NCBI RefSeq assembly: GCF_000814025.1
Contig: NZ_JWLL01000003.1
Location: 829,639-874,274 of the forward strand
Source of the DNA: Tateyamaria sp. ANG-S1
Lineage (GTDB): Bacteria > Pseudomonadota > Alphaproteobacteria > Rhodobacterales > Rhodobacteraceae
Direction of reading: 5' to 3'
DNA length: 44,636 nt
The position numbers and the translations under genes were made by a program. Shown piece after piece: positions 16,552-24,185 of this stretch; the stretch's first letter is position 1, and each line of letters opens with the position of its first letter. The notes under the pieces were generated by a model. It worked only from the letters and a program-made list of their open reading frames with translations. It was not told where the DNA came from and did not search any database.

Positions 16552-17646
16552 TCAGGTTTGGTATCCGGGCAGTCCAAAGATTTCCGGGTAGCCGAAGAGT
16601 GCGGCACTGCCACCCGTGTGGAGGAAGACGACGTTATCCATGCCGTCGAAATATCCTTTGCGGATCAGGGTGATGAGCCCATCGAGCCCCTTGCCTGAAT
16701 AGACCGGGTCAAAGAGTAGGCCCTCGGTTTGGGCCAACAGCTTGATGGCCTCAACCATGCCGGGCGTGGGCTTGCCATAACCTGGGCCGACATAGGCACA
16801 ATCTGCGCGTACCGCACTACGCGCGATCGTTAACCTTGTTCCCAAATGCTCGGCTGTTCTTACTGCTAAGTCATGCACCATGGCCTCTTGCTTCTCTTGC
16901 GGCGCGCGCACGCCAATACCGAGAAGATGAATGTCGCTGTTGAGTGCGCTCAGGCCCGTCACCAGGCCAGCTTGGGTTCCGGAACTGCCTGTCGCATGTA
17001 CCAGGGCGTCAATGCCCAATCCCATATCCGCCGCTTGCTCGGTCAGTTCGCGGGCACAATTGACATATCCAAGGGCACCAATTGCGTTGGATCCACCGCC
17101 GGGAATGATGTACGGCTTCTTTCCATCCGCCAGGAGCGTGTCGGCAACCTCTTCCATCTCTGAATTCATATCCGCACCGCCAGGGCGCTTCGATACAGGC
17201 GCGCCGTGCAGTCTGTTGAGGAGGACATTCCCGCTAAGCACGTACGGGTCATCATTTGCTCCAGTGCGATCCTCCAGCAAAATGGTGCAGCCCATGCCCA
17301 GTTTTGCAGCCGCTGCCGCGGTTTGGCGCGCATGGTTGGATTGTGTTGCGCCTTGGGTGATGATCGTGTCGGCACCACAGCGTTGCGCATCTGCCATCAG
17401 ATATTCCAGCTTGCGGGTCTTGTTGCCTCCGGTGGACAGCCCGGTGCAATCGTCACGCTTCACCCACAACCGCGGCCCACCCAAGTGCTCACTCAGACGG
17501 TCCATGGGTTCGAGCGGCGTTGGCAGATGGCCCAGTTTAACGCGCGGAAAACGAGCGAGCGCGATTGACAATTCTTTGCACAGGCTCATTGAAATATCCG
17601 CCGATGGGGCTGCATTTTGCTCTGCCATGTTGTCGATATGCGCCAT
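16552..17646 (-). CDS. PLP-dependent lyase of the CuyA / D-cysteine desulfhydrase type
   Basis: The 364-residue protein belongs to the ACC-deaminase family (fold type II PLP). The PLP lysine is K76 in '[13 protein letters not shown]', and '[11 protein letters not shown]' binds the cofactor and substrate carboxylate. At the two positions that separate functions, it has 'DPVYSGKG' (S317, where ACC deaminase has Glu) and 'LHTGG' (T344, where ACC deaminase has Leu). It should therefore not be an ACC deaminase but a desulfhydrase or L-cysteate sulfo-lyase, and overall it looks very like Ruegeria CuyA. CuyA makes pyruvate, ammonium and sulfite; no sulfite exporter or CuyR is seen nearby, so the substrate is open. 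The ATG at 17646 has AGAGG six bases before it. It is first in the importer operon and divergent from a LysR gene. Confidence 0.8.
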   Translation of the reverse strand: MAHIDNMAEQNAAPSADISMSLCKELSIALARFPRVKLGHLPTPLEPMDRLSEHLGGPRLWVKRDDCTGLSTGGNKTRKLEYLMADAQRCGADTIITQGATQSNHARQTAAAAAKLGMGCTILLEDRTGANDDPYVLSGNVLLNRLHGAPVSKRPGGADMNSEMEEVADTLLADGKKPYIIPGGGSNAIGALGYVNCARELTEQAADMGLGIDALVHATGSSGTQAGLVTGLSALNSDIHLLGIGVRAPQEKQEAMVHDLAVRTAEHLGTRLTIARSAVRADCAYVGPGYGKPTPGMVEAIKLLAQTEGLLFDPVYSGKGLDGLITLIRKGYFDGMDNVVFLHTGGSAALFGYPEIFGLPGYQT

Positions 17647-17697
17647 GCTCCGCCTCTCTGATTGCTAGACGAGCCAAAACAAAGCCTACGCTGATGT

Positions 17698-17716
17698 GAA
17701 AAAGAAATGCTTTTTC
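17698..17716. promoter_or_regulatory. Candidate LysR operator in the divergent promoter region
   Basis: A perfect 7-bp inverted repeat GAAAAAG-AAATG-CTTTTTC lies nearly in the middle of the 113-base gap between the lyase gene (minus) and the LysR gene (plus). Its place and spacing fit a LysR binding site controlling both directions. Confidence 0.5.
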
Positions 17717-17759
17717 TCTTGCCTAGCCATACTGTTGCTTTGCCTGGAAGGAGAACGGC

Positions 17760-18647
17760 ATGGATTTAGCGTGGCTCGACGACATTCTCGTGCTCCTCGA
17801 AGAGCGCAATATGACCCGCGCGGCAGAGCGTCGAAACATAACCCAGCCAGCGTTTTCACGACGCATCCGCAGTTTTGAAGACTGGCTTGGCGCGCCAATC
17901 ATCGACCGCCAAGCGAATAGGATCGAACTCAGTGACGCCCTTGCATCCAGGGAAAACGAAATTCGCGCACTTGTGGACCGATTGCGTGGACTGCGTACAA
18001 ATATAGCAAATTACGACGCGCGTCAGCAGCGCCTTACGATTGCAGCGCAACACGCCCAGGTTTGCTCCAGCTTTCCAGACATGGCGCTCCGGGCACGCAC
18101 GGCGTTCCCTGGCCTGCACATTCGCCTTCGAGCTGCCAATGTGGATGATTGCATCAGCGCATTATTGCGCGGCGATGCAGACATGTTTCTGTGTTACGAG
18201 GCGGAGCATGCACGTTCACTAGACTTTGGTGAGGGAATACTGCGTGGCAACTGGGGCTCTGATTTCCTGGTGCCCGTTGTCGGAGGGTCTTTGCGCTACA
18301 GTGTGCGCGCTAGTGGCCATATTGATGAGGCATCACCTGCAATTGTTTATCCCGAAGATAGCTACTTCGGCCGCATCCTCGCGCGTGGACAAAGAGAGTT
18401 CGGAACGGCACAGTATGCTGCAAATCCAGTGTGCGTAACAGCTTTCTCGAGTGGCGTGGTCGAGCTTGTCCTATCTGGCCTAGGCGTTGGCTGGCTGCCC
18501 TACAGTATGGTTCACCGACATGTGGCAAGCGGAACAATGATTTCCTTGGCCAACACACTTGGGCAGGAGCCGCTTAGGGTGGCGATGTTTGCGAATTGCG
18601 ATGTGCCCATCGCTCGGGACTTGATGGCGTTTTGGCAAAACACCTGA
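17760..18647 (+). CDS. LysR-family transcriptional regulator, divergent from the lyase/importer operon
   Basis: The 295-residue protein has a LysR DNA-binding domain ('WLDDILVLLEERNMTRAAER', 'ITQPAFSRRIRSFEDWLG') and a LysR substrate-binding domain over the rest ('GDADMFLCYEAEH', 'VELVLSGLGVGWLP'). A good ribosome site (AAGGAG) precedes the ATG. Divergent placement with 113 bases of shared promoter region is the classical arrangement for a LysR regulator of the adjacent catabolic operon. The effector is probably the importer substrate or a breakdown product. Its 3' end converges on the Lrp gene with a gap of 12 bases. Confidence 0.9.
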   Translation: MDLAWLDDILVLLEERNMTRAAERRNITQPAFSRRIRSFEDWLGAPIIDRQANRIELSDALASRENEIRALVDRLRGLRTNIANYDARQQRLTIAAQHAQVCSSFPDMALRARTAFPGLHIRLRAANVDDCISALLRGDADMFLCYEAEHARSLDFGEGILRGNWGSDFLVPVVGGSLRYSVRASGHIDEASPAIVYPEDSYFGRILARGQREFGTAQYAANPVCVTAFSSGVVELVLSGLGVGWLPYSMVHRHVASGTMISLANTLGQEPLRVAMFANCDVPIARDLMAFWQNT

Positions 18648-18659
18648 TGGCCTTTCCGC

Positions 18660-19124
18660 CTAACCCGACTGTATGTCGGGAAAGACCGAAGTCTCTTTTA
18701 CTGTGCCATAGGCGAACCGCGTATCGATTGACGCAAGCCCCCCAATCCGCTGCAACCGGTTCCGAACGAAGGTCTCGTAGCTCTCAAGGTTTTGCACGAC
18801 AACGCGAAGCTGATAGTCGGCTTGACCCGCCATTACGTAGCAATCAAGGACCTCGCTCATTTGTGCAACTGCGCGTTCAAAGGTCGCTACCGTCTCATCA
18901 TCGTGACGCTCAAGACGGATCGCAGCGAATGCCATCACAGACAAACCGTAAGCTTTGGCGTTTATCTGCGCGCCATAGCCTTGGATAATGCCCGCCTTTT
19001 CAAGCAGCTTCACGCGTCGAAGACATGGAGACGGGGACAGGTTCACCCGTTCAGCCAAATCCTGGTTGGTGATGCGCCCGTTTTGCTGAAGCACGCGTAT
19101 GATCTGGCGATCTTTTTCATCCAT
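18660..19124 (-). CDS. mdeR: Lrp/AsnC-family regulator of methionine degradation (MdeR-like)
   Basis: The 154-residue protein has the Lrp helix-turn-helix ('DRQIIRVLQQNGRITNQDLA', 'VNLSPSPCLRRVKLLEKAG', residues 4-47) and a C-terminal RAM effector domain ('DCYVMAGQADYQLRVVV'). It is divergent from methionine gamma-lyase, exactly as mdeR is from mdeA in Pseudomonas putida, where MdeR is an Lrp-type regulator of the operon. The intergenic region has paired TTGGCA half-sites. The effector is presumably L-methionine or a related amino acid. The symbol is by position and family; no test of function is available. Confidence 0.8.
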   Translation of the reverse strand: MDEKDRQIIRVLQQNGRITNQDLAERVNLSPSPCLRRVKLLEKAGIIQGYGAQINAKAYGLSVMAFAAIRLERHDDETVATFERAVAQMSEVLDCYVMAGQADYQLRVVVQNLESYETFVRNRLQRIGGLASIDTRFAYGTVKETSVFPDIQSG

Positions 19125-19135
19125 TGGGCCCTCGA

Positions 19136-19197
19136 TTGGCAGATTCTGCCAAAATGATGCGTATTTGTGGCCACATTGGCAATCCGTAGCTGCCGAA
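19136..19197. promoter_or_regulatory. Paired Lrp-type sites in the mdeR-mdeA promoter region
   Basis: A perfect palindrome TTGGCAG-ATT-CTGCCAA (19136-19152) lies next to the regulator start. A second, looser one with half-sites TTGGCA (19176-19181) and TGCCGAA (19191-19197) begins 40 bases further on, about four helical turns away. Two sites on the same face of the DNA fit cooperative binding by an Lrp octamer. Confidence 0.55.
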
Positions 19198-19233
19198 TTT
19201 GTTTAGGCTTTCCTCAAACGACGGAGGTCAGAC

Positions 19234-20436
19234 ATGCCGGAAATCCAGGGCTTTGCAACACGTGCCATCCACCTTGGATACAACCCCGCGGAGCATCACG
19301 GCGCTTTGACACCTCCATTGCACATGTCGTCCACGTTCTCTTTTGAAACGGCAGAGGCGGGAGGCGAGGTCTTTGCAGGTGATCGGGAAGGCTACTTCTA
19401 CTCCCGCATATCCAACCCAACCCTCGACCTGCTGGAGAAACGGGTTGCATCTCTGGAAGGTGCCGAGGCTGGGCTGGCGCTCGCCTCGGGCATGGGCGCC
19501 ATCACATCGACGCTTTGGACGCTTCTCAGCCCGGGCGATGAGCTTCTTGTCGATCAAACGCTTTACGGCTGCACATTTGCATTCATGAACCATGGGCTTG
19601 CCAAGTTTGGCGTTCAAGTCACGCATGTGGATATGACCCAGCTAGAACTGGTTGCGGCGGCGATCTCTAACAAGACCAAGGTGGTCTATTTTGAAACACC
19701 GGCCAACCCGAATATGCGTCTCGTCGATATCGCGGCAATTTCGGAGATCGCCCACACACAACGGGCAACCGTCGTTGTTGATAACACCTATGCCACACCC
19801 TACCTGACGCGGCCCATCGAGTTTGGGGCGGACCTCGTCGTGCATTCGGCGACGAAGTATCTGGGCGGACATGGCGATCTTGTCGCTGGGCTTGTTGCCG
19901 GACGCGCCGAGGCCATCGCCGAGATCCGACTTAAGGGCATGAAAGACATGACCGGTGCTGTGATGGCACCAATGAACGCGCTCCTCGTGCAGCGTGGCTT
20001 GAAGACTCTGGCTCTTCGGATGGAACGGCACTCGGAAACGGCGCAACACGTCGCCGAATGGCTCTCCATGCAGCCGCGCGTTGCCTCGATCAGCTACCCA
20101 GGCTTGCCGGAGTTTTCGCAGTTTGAACTTGCGCAACGCCAAATGGCGCGCCCGGGCGGGATGATTGCATTTGAGATGGCGGGGGGCATCTCAGCAGGCA
20201 GGGCATTGATGAACCGGCTCAAAATGATCCAGCGAGCCGTTTCACTCGGGGACGCGGAGACGTTGATCCAGCATCCGGCCTCGATGACCCACTCGACCTA
20301 CAGCCCAGAGGAGCGCGCGGCGCATGGCATCAGCGATGGGCTGGTTCGTCTCTCCATTGGGCTTGAGGACGCGGAAGACATTCTGGCCGACTTGGAGCAA
20401 GCGATGGCTGACACCCATATGGCTGTGGCAGTCTGA
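19234..20436 (+). CDS. mdeA: L-methionine gamma-lyase
   Basis: The 400-residue PLP enzyme of the Cys/Met-metabolism family cleaves L-methionine to methanethiol, 2-oxobutyrate and ammonia. The PLP lysine is K208 in 'SATKYLGGHGD'. 'LYGCTFAF' holds C113, the active-site cysteine that distinguishes methionine gamma-lyase from cystathionine enzymes. The C-terminal 'LIQHPASMTHSTYSPEERA' is also close to the Pseudomonas enzyme. GGAGG lies about six bases before the ATG. It is first in a plus-strand operon with the DmdA-type gene, which begins at or just after its stop, and mdeB. Confidence 0.92.
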   Translation: MPEIQGFATRAIHLGYNPAEHHGALTPPLHMSSTFSFETAEAGGEVFAGDREGYFYSRISNPTLDLLEKRVASLEGAEAGLALASGMGAITSTLWTLLSPGDELLVDQTLYGCTFAFMNHGLAKFGVQVTHVDMTQLELVAAAISNKTKVVYFETPANPNMRLVDIAAISEIAHTQRATVVVDNTYATPYLTRPIEFGADLVVHSATKYLGGHGDLVAGLVAGRAEAIAEIRLKGMKDMTGAVMAPMNALLVQRGLKTLALRMERHSETAQHVAEWLSMQPRVASISYPGLPEFSQFELAQRQMARPGGMIAFEMAGGISAGRALMNRLKMIQRAVSLGDAETLIQHPASMTHSTYSPEERAAHGISDGLVRLSIGLEDAEDILADLEQAMADTHMAVAV

Positions 20437-20471
20437 TGCTTGATTCAACATCTCTTCCTCCAAAGGCCGCC

Positions 20472-21584
20472 ATGTCGCTTTCCATTAGTATCGGACCAAA
20501 CATCCGAAAATCTGCCTACTTCGATGCCACCATTCGGGATGGTGTGCAAAGTTTCTCAGTTTACAATCACATGCTTATTCCGAGCCATTATGGCGATCCT
20601 GACGCGGAGTATGATCGTTTGCTCAACGGCGTTGCGCAGTGGGATGTTGCCGCACAGCGGCAAGTTCAACTACAAGGGCCCGACGCTGGGAAACTGGCGC
20701 AGTATCTGACACCAAGAAACCTTGCAAAGACGCGCGTTGGTCAAGGCCGTTATGTGCCGCTTTGCGACTACGATGGTTGGCTGATCAACGATCCAGTTCT
20801 CTTGAAATTGTCAGATCAGACGTATTGGCTCTCTGTCGCCGACAGTGACGTTCACTTGTGGGCCGCGGCAATCGCAAACGAAAAAGGCTGGGATGCCACT
20901 GTCAGCGAACCAGACGTGTCTCCGATGGCAATACAAGGACCAAAGGCTGTCCATGTTGCCGAGGCGCTGTTTGGAGCTGCCGCAGTAAATCTCAAGTTCT
21001 TCGGATTTATCGAGACGTCGGTTGACGGCATTCCTGTTGTACTGGCGCGGTCTGGATGGTCGAAACAAGGCGGGTACGAGCTTTATCTAAGGGATCGTAG
21101 CAAAGGCACAGCGCTTTGGGACATTGTGAACGAGGCCGGTCAGCCCTTTGGCATCGGTCCCGGTGCACCCAATGATGTTGAGCGACTTGAAAGTGGGCTT
21201 GTCTCCTATGGTGCGGACATTCGTTGGCAGGACTGGCGTGCCACTCCATTTGAAATAGGACTTGGATCACTCGTCGACCTTAAATCTGAGCACGAGTTTG
21301 TTGGGCGCGCCGCCCTCGAAGCGATGGCTGCAAGAGGGCCACAAAGGAAGCGGGTCGGATTTGTTCTGGATGGATCCCCCGCGTTTCCTGGTCATCCCTG
21401 CCCGGTCACAGGCAATGGCAAAGACATTGGCTATGTCAGCGAATTCGCGTTCTCGAAGCGTTTGGGGAAAACAATCGGCGTGGGTTTGGTCGATGCTTCC
21501 GTATCGGAAAAAGAGACCAAGTTGACCGTTGCAACCGATAGCGGACCAGTTGCTGCCCGTTTCCACAGAATTCCATTTGTGTGA
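20472..21584 (+). CDS. DmdA-type tetrahydrofolate-dependent sulfonium demethylase homologue
   Basis: The 370-residue protein belongs to the GcvT/aminomethyltransferase superfamily and is closest by eye to DMSP demethylase DmdA. It shares 'VYNHMLIP' at the N-terminus, 'WDVAAQRQVQLQGPDA', 'LINDPVLLKLSDQTYWLSVA' , 'SPMAIQGPKA', 'RSGWSKQGGYELYLRD' and 'GAPNDVERLESGLVSYGADI'. DmdA moves a methyl group from DMSP to tetrahydrofolate. The start at 20472 gives the family's N-terminal length; an ATG at 20436 overlapping the mdeA stop is the alternative and would imply tighter coupling. Standing between mdeA and mdeB, it may demethylate a sulfonium compound to methionine rather than act on DMSP. Substrate assignment is inference. 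Confidence 0.8.
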   Translation: MSLSISIGPNIRKSAYFDATIRDGVQSFSVYNHMLIPSHYGDPDAEYDRLLNGVAQWDVAAQRQVQLQGPDAGKLAQYLTPRNLAKTRVGQGRYVPLCDYDGWLINDPVLLKLSDQTYWLSVADSDVHLWAAAIANEKGWDATVSEPDVSPMAIQGPKAVHVAEALFGAAAVNLKFFGFIETSVDGIPVVLARSGWSKQGGYELYLRDRSKGTALWDIVNEAGQPFGIGPGAPNDVERLESGLVSYGADIRWQDWRATPFEIGLGSLVDLKSEHEFVGRAALEAMAARGPQRKRVGFVLDGSPAFPGHPCPVTGNGKDIGYVSEFAFSKRLGKTIGVGLVDASVSEKETKLTVATDSGPVAARFHRIPFV

Positions 21585-21595
21585 GGCGCTGGCGT

Positions 21596-23974
21596 ATGGA
21601 CCTTGATCCACATCTCAAGACGGTCGAGCAGCGGCTCCTCTGGCTCAGCCACTGGATGATCCACAACGCCAACCATATCCGTCCAAAAGCGGATGGCATC
21701 AAAGTCGGCGGACATCAGGCAAGCTCCGCCTCCATGGTTTCGATTATGACGGCGCTATACTTCTCGGTACTGCGGCCGGAGGATCGTGTCGCCGTCAAAC
21801 CCCATGCCAGCCCGGTCTTCCATGCCATGCAGTATCTGATGGGCAATCTTGACCGCGCCCGCATGGAGAATTTTCGCGGGCTTGGCGGCGTGCAAAGCTA
21901 TCCGTCGCGGACCAAGGATGTGGACGACGTTGATTTCTCGACCGGCTCGGTTGGACTGGGGGTCGCGATCACGTCCATGGCGTCGCTGGTGCAGGATTTC
22001 ATACAGGCCAAAGACTGGGGGGCTGATCTGGACACCGGGCGCATGGTTGCGCTGGTCGGGGATGCCGAACTTGATGAGGGCAACATTTATGAGGCGCTTC
22101 AGGAAGGTTGGAAGAACGACCTTCGGAATTGCTGGTGGATCATTGATTACAACCGCCAATCTCTGGACGGGATCGTCCGCGAGGGTTTGTTCGAGCGGGT
22201 CGAGAAAACCTTCCACGCCTTTGGCTGGGACGTCATTCGCGTGAAACACGGTGCCTTGCAGAAGGCAGCGTTCAAAGAACCCGGCGGTGAGACCCTGCGC
22301 GACTGGATCGATGCTTGTCCCAATCAGGAATACAGCGCCCTGACATATCAGGGCGGAGCGGTATGGCGAAAACGGCTTCTTGATGATTTGGGTGACCAAG
22401 GTCCCGTCAGCGCTCTTATCGAAAAGCGCAGCGACACTGCGCTTGCCGACCTGATGGAGAACCTCGGCGGCAATTGTGTGGAGACCATGGCCGAGACCTT
22501 CGCAGGCATAGACCATGACCTCCCTGTTTGCGTCCTCGCCTATACGATCAAGGGCTGGGGAACGCCCATTGCCGGTCACAAAGACAACCACGGCGGGCTG
22601 ATGACGAAAGCCCAGATGTCGGACTGGCAGGCGGCGATGGGTGTGAAGCAGGGAGAGGAATGGGAGCCACTGGCAACAGTTGAGGACAAGACCACATTCC
22701 AGCGCTTTTTGGATGAGGTGCCGTTCTTCGCCAAAGGCCCCCGCCGCTACGAGGACGATGTACTGCCGGTCCCCAAGATCGAAGTCGCGGTCGATAAAGA
22801 CATCTCGACGCAAACAGCGTTCGGCAAGATCCTTGATGATCTGGCCAAGGGTGACAGCGCGCTGGCAAAACGGATTATGACCACGTCGCCCGATGTGACC
22901 GGCACAACAAGCCTTGGCCCCTGGGTCAACCGGCGCAAGCTTTTTGCCCGCACCGAAATGGCCGATGCGTTTATCGAGCAGCGCATCCCCTCGACCGCGA
23001 AGTGGAACTTCGCCCCCGAGGGCCAGCACCTCGAACTCGGCATCGCCGAGATGAACCTCTTCCTGTTGTTGGGTGCTGGGGGCCTGTCTCATGCGCTGTT
23101 TGGAAAGCGTCTGATCCCGATTGGAACGGTCTATGACCCGTTTGTGCATCGCGGCCTCGATGCGCTGAACTACGCCTGCTATCAGGATGCGCGGTTTATC
23201 ATTGTGGGCACACCATCGGGTGTGACGCTGGCCCCTGAAGGCGGCGCGCACCAGTCTATTGGCACGCCGCTGACAGGCATGTCACAGGACGGTCTTGCCA
23301 GTTTCGAGCCTGCCTTTGCCGATGAGCTTGCTGTCATCATGGCATGGGCTTTTGACTACCTGCAGCGGGACGGTGGCGCTGATCCGGATGAACGCACCTG
23401 GCTGAGAGACGAAACCGGCGGCTCAGTCTATTTGCGTTTGACCACTGCACCGTTGGAACAGCCCGGCAAACGCGCGGATGACGCTTTCCGCCAAGGCGCA
23501 ATTGACGGGGCCTATTGGCTGAGAAAGCCGGGCCCGAATTGTGACGTGGTCATCGCGTATCAGGGCGCGGTCGCTCAAGAGGCCATCGCGGCCGCCGGAC
23601 AATTGTCGGAAGCGCGGCGCGACGTCGGCGTTCTTGCGGTGACATCGTCCGACCGTCTGAACGCAGGCTGGACCGCCGCCCAACGGGCACGGGCCCGCGG
23701 CAACGCGGCAGCCACATCGCATGTCGAACGTTTGTTTGCCGACCTGCCTGCCCATTGCGCCATCGCGACGGTTCTTGACGGGCATCCCGCAACGCTCGCC
23801 TGGCTTGGGTCGGTGTCTGGCCATCGTGCGATTTCGCTTGGCGTCGAACATTTTGGGCAGACAGGCAGCATTCAAGACCTTTACCGCCATTACGGCATCG
23901 ACCGGACTGGCATTCTTACCGCAGTGAGCGGGCTTACCCGTGGACGGAGTGTCCCGATCAGGCGCGTGATCTAG
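21596..23974 (+). CDS. mdeB: Homodimeric 2-oxoacid dehydrogenase E1 (MdeB-like, 2-oxobutyrate)
   Basis: The 792-residue thiamine-diphosphate enzyme resembles AceE, the single-chain pyruvate dehydrogenase E1, and the transketolase fold. The N-terminal part has 'GGHQASSASM' and the cofactor motif 'GDAELDEGNIYEAL...DYNRQSLDG'. The central pyrimidine-binding part has 'HLELGIAEMNLFLLLGA', and a C-terminal domain follows. It is about 90 residues shorter than AceE. In Pseudomonas putida, mdeB lies next to mdeA and its product oxidises 2-oxobutyrate from methionine to propionyl-CoA, with E2 and E3 partners. The same role fits here; no E2/E3 genes are adjacent. The ATG at 21596 has GAGG nine bases upstream, just behind the demethylase stop. 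Confidence 0.8.
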   Translation: MDLDPHLKTVEQRLLWLSHWMIHNANHIRPKADGIKVGGHQASSASMVSIMTALYFSVLRPEDRVAVKPHASPVFHAMQYLMGNLDRARMENFRGLGGVQSYPSRTKDVDDVDFSTGSVGLGVAITSMASLVQDFIQAKDWGADLDTGRMVALVGDAELDEGNIYEALQEGWKNDLRNCWWIIDYNRQSLDGIVREGLFERVEKTFHAFGWDVIRVKHGALQKAAFKEPGGETLRDWIDACPNQEYSALTYQGGAVWRKRLLDDLGDQGPVSALIEKRSDTALADLMENLGGNCVETMAETFAGIDHDLPVCVLAYTIKGWGTPIAGHKDNHGGLMTKAQMSDWQAAMGVKQGEEWEPLATVEDKTTFQRFLDEVPFFAKGPRRYEDDVLPVPKIEVAVDKDISTQTAFGKILDDLAKGDSALAKRIMTTSPDVTGTTSLGPWVNRRKLFARTEMADAFIEQRIPSTAKWNFAPEGQHLELGIAEMNLFLLLGAGGLSHALFGKRLIPIGTVYDPFVHRGLDALNYACYQDARFIIVGTPSGVTLAPEGGAHQSIGTPLTGMSQDGLASFEPAFADELAVIMAWAFDYLQRDGGADPDERTWLRDETGGSVYLRLTTAPLEQPGKRADDAFRQGAIDGAYWLRKPGPNCDVVIAYQGAVAQEAIAAAGQLSEARRDVGVLAVTSSDRLNAGWTAAQRARARGNAAATSHVERLFADLPAHCAIATVLDGHPATLAWLGSVSGHRAISLGVEHFGQTGSIQDLYRHYGIDRTGILTAVSGLTRGRSVPIRRVI

Positions 23975-23992
23975 CGCCGCCCCAAGGTCAAA

Positions 23993-24014
23993 GGCGGGCC
24001 CCTTTCCACCCGCC
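23993..24014 (+). terminator. Hairpin after mdeB
   Basis: GGCGGG (23993-23998) pairs with CCCGCC (24009-24014) across a ten-base loop, 19 bases after the mdeB stop and with no T run. It could limit read-through into the NhaC-type gene, which starts 211 bases after mdeB and has its own ribosome site. Confidence 0.4.
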
Positions 24015-24185
24015 AGACCCTGGGCCCAAAAGCAAACCGCAGTCGGCGTGCCGGTCTGCAATGTCCAGCCCGCGCTGGCTGAACGCACGTGCGATGTCGC
24101 AGGGCGCGAACGGAGGCGCTTTGCACATCGCCCCATCTCAAGGAGCCACAGAAGCTCTGCCTTATCCGCCAACAAGGAGACAGTG

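Noticed and set aside
16552..17646. Assignment of the PLP lyase as ACC deaminase (which would also yield 2-oxobutyrate for MdeB)
   Set aside because: The two diagnostic positions carry Ser and Thr instead of Glu and Leu, which argues against ACC deaminase despite the attractive context.
19125..19233. SAM-type riboswitch upstream of mdeA
   Set aside because: The 109-base region shows protein-binding palindromes rather than a pseudoknot or a four-way-junction pattern, and there is no terminator-like alternative hairpin.
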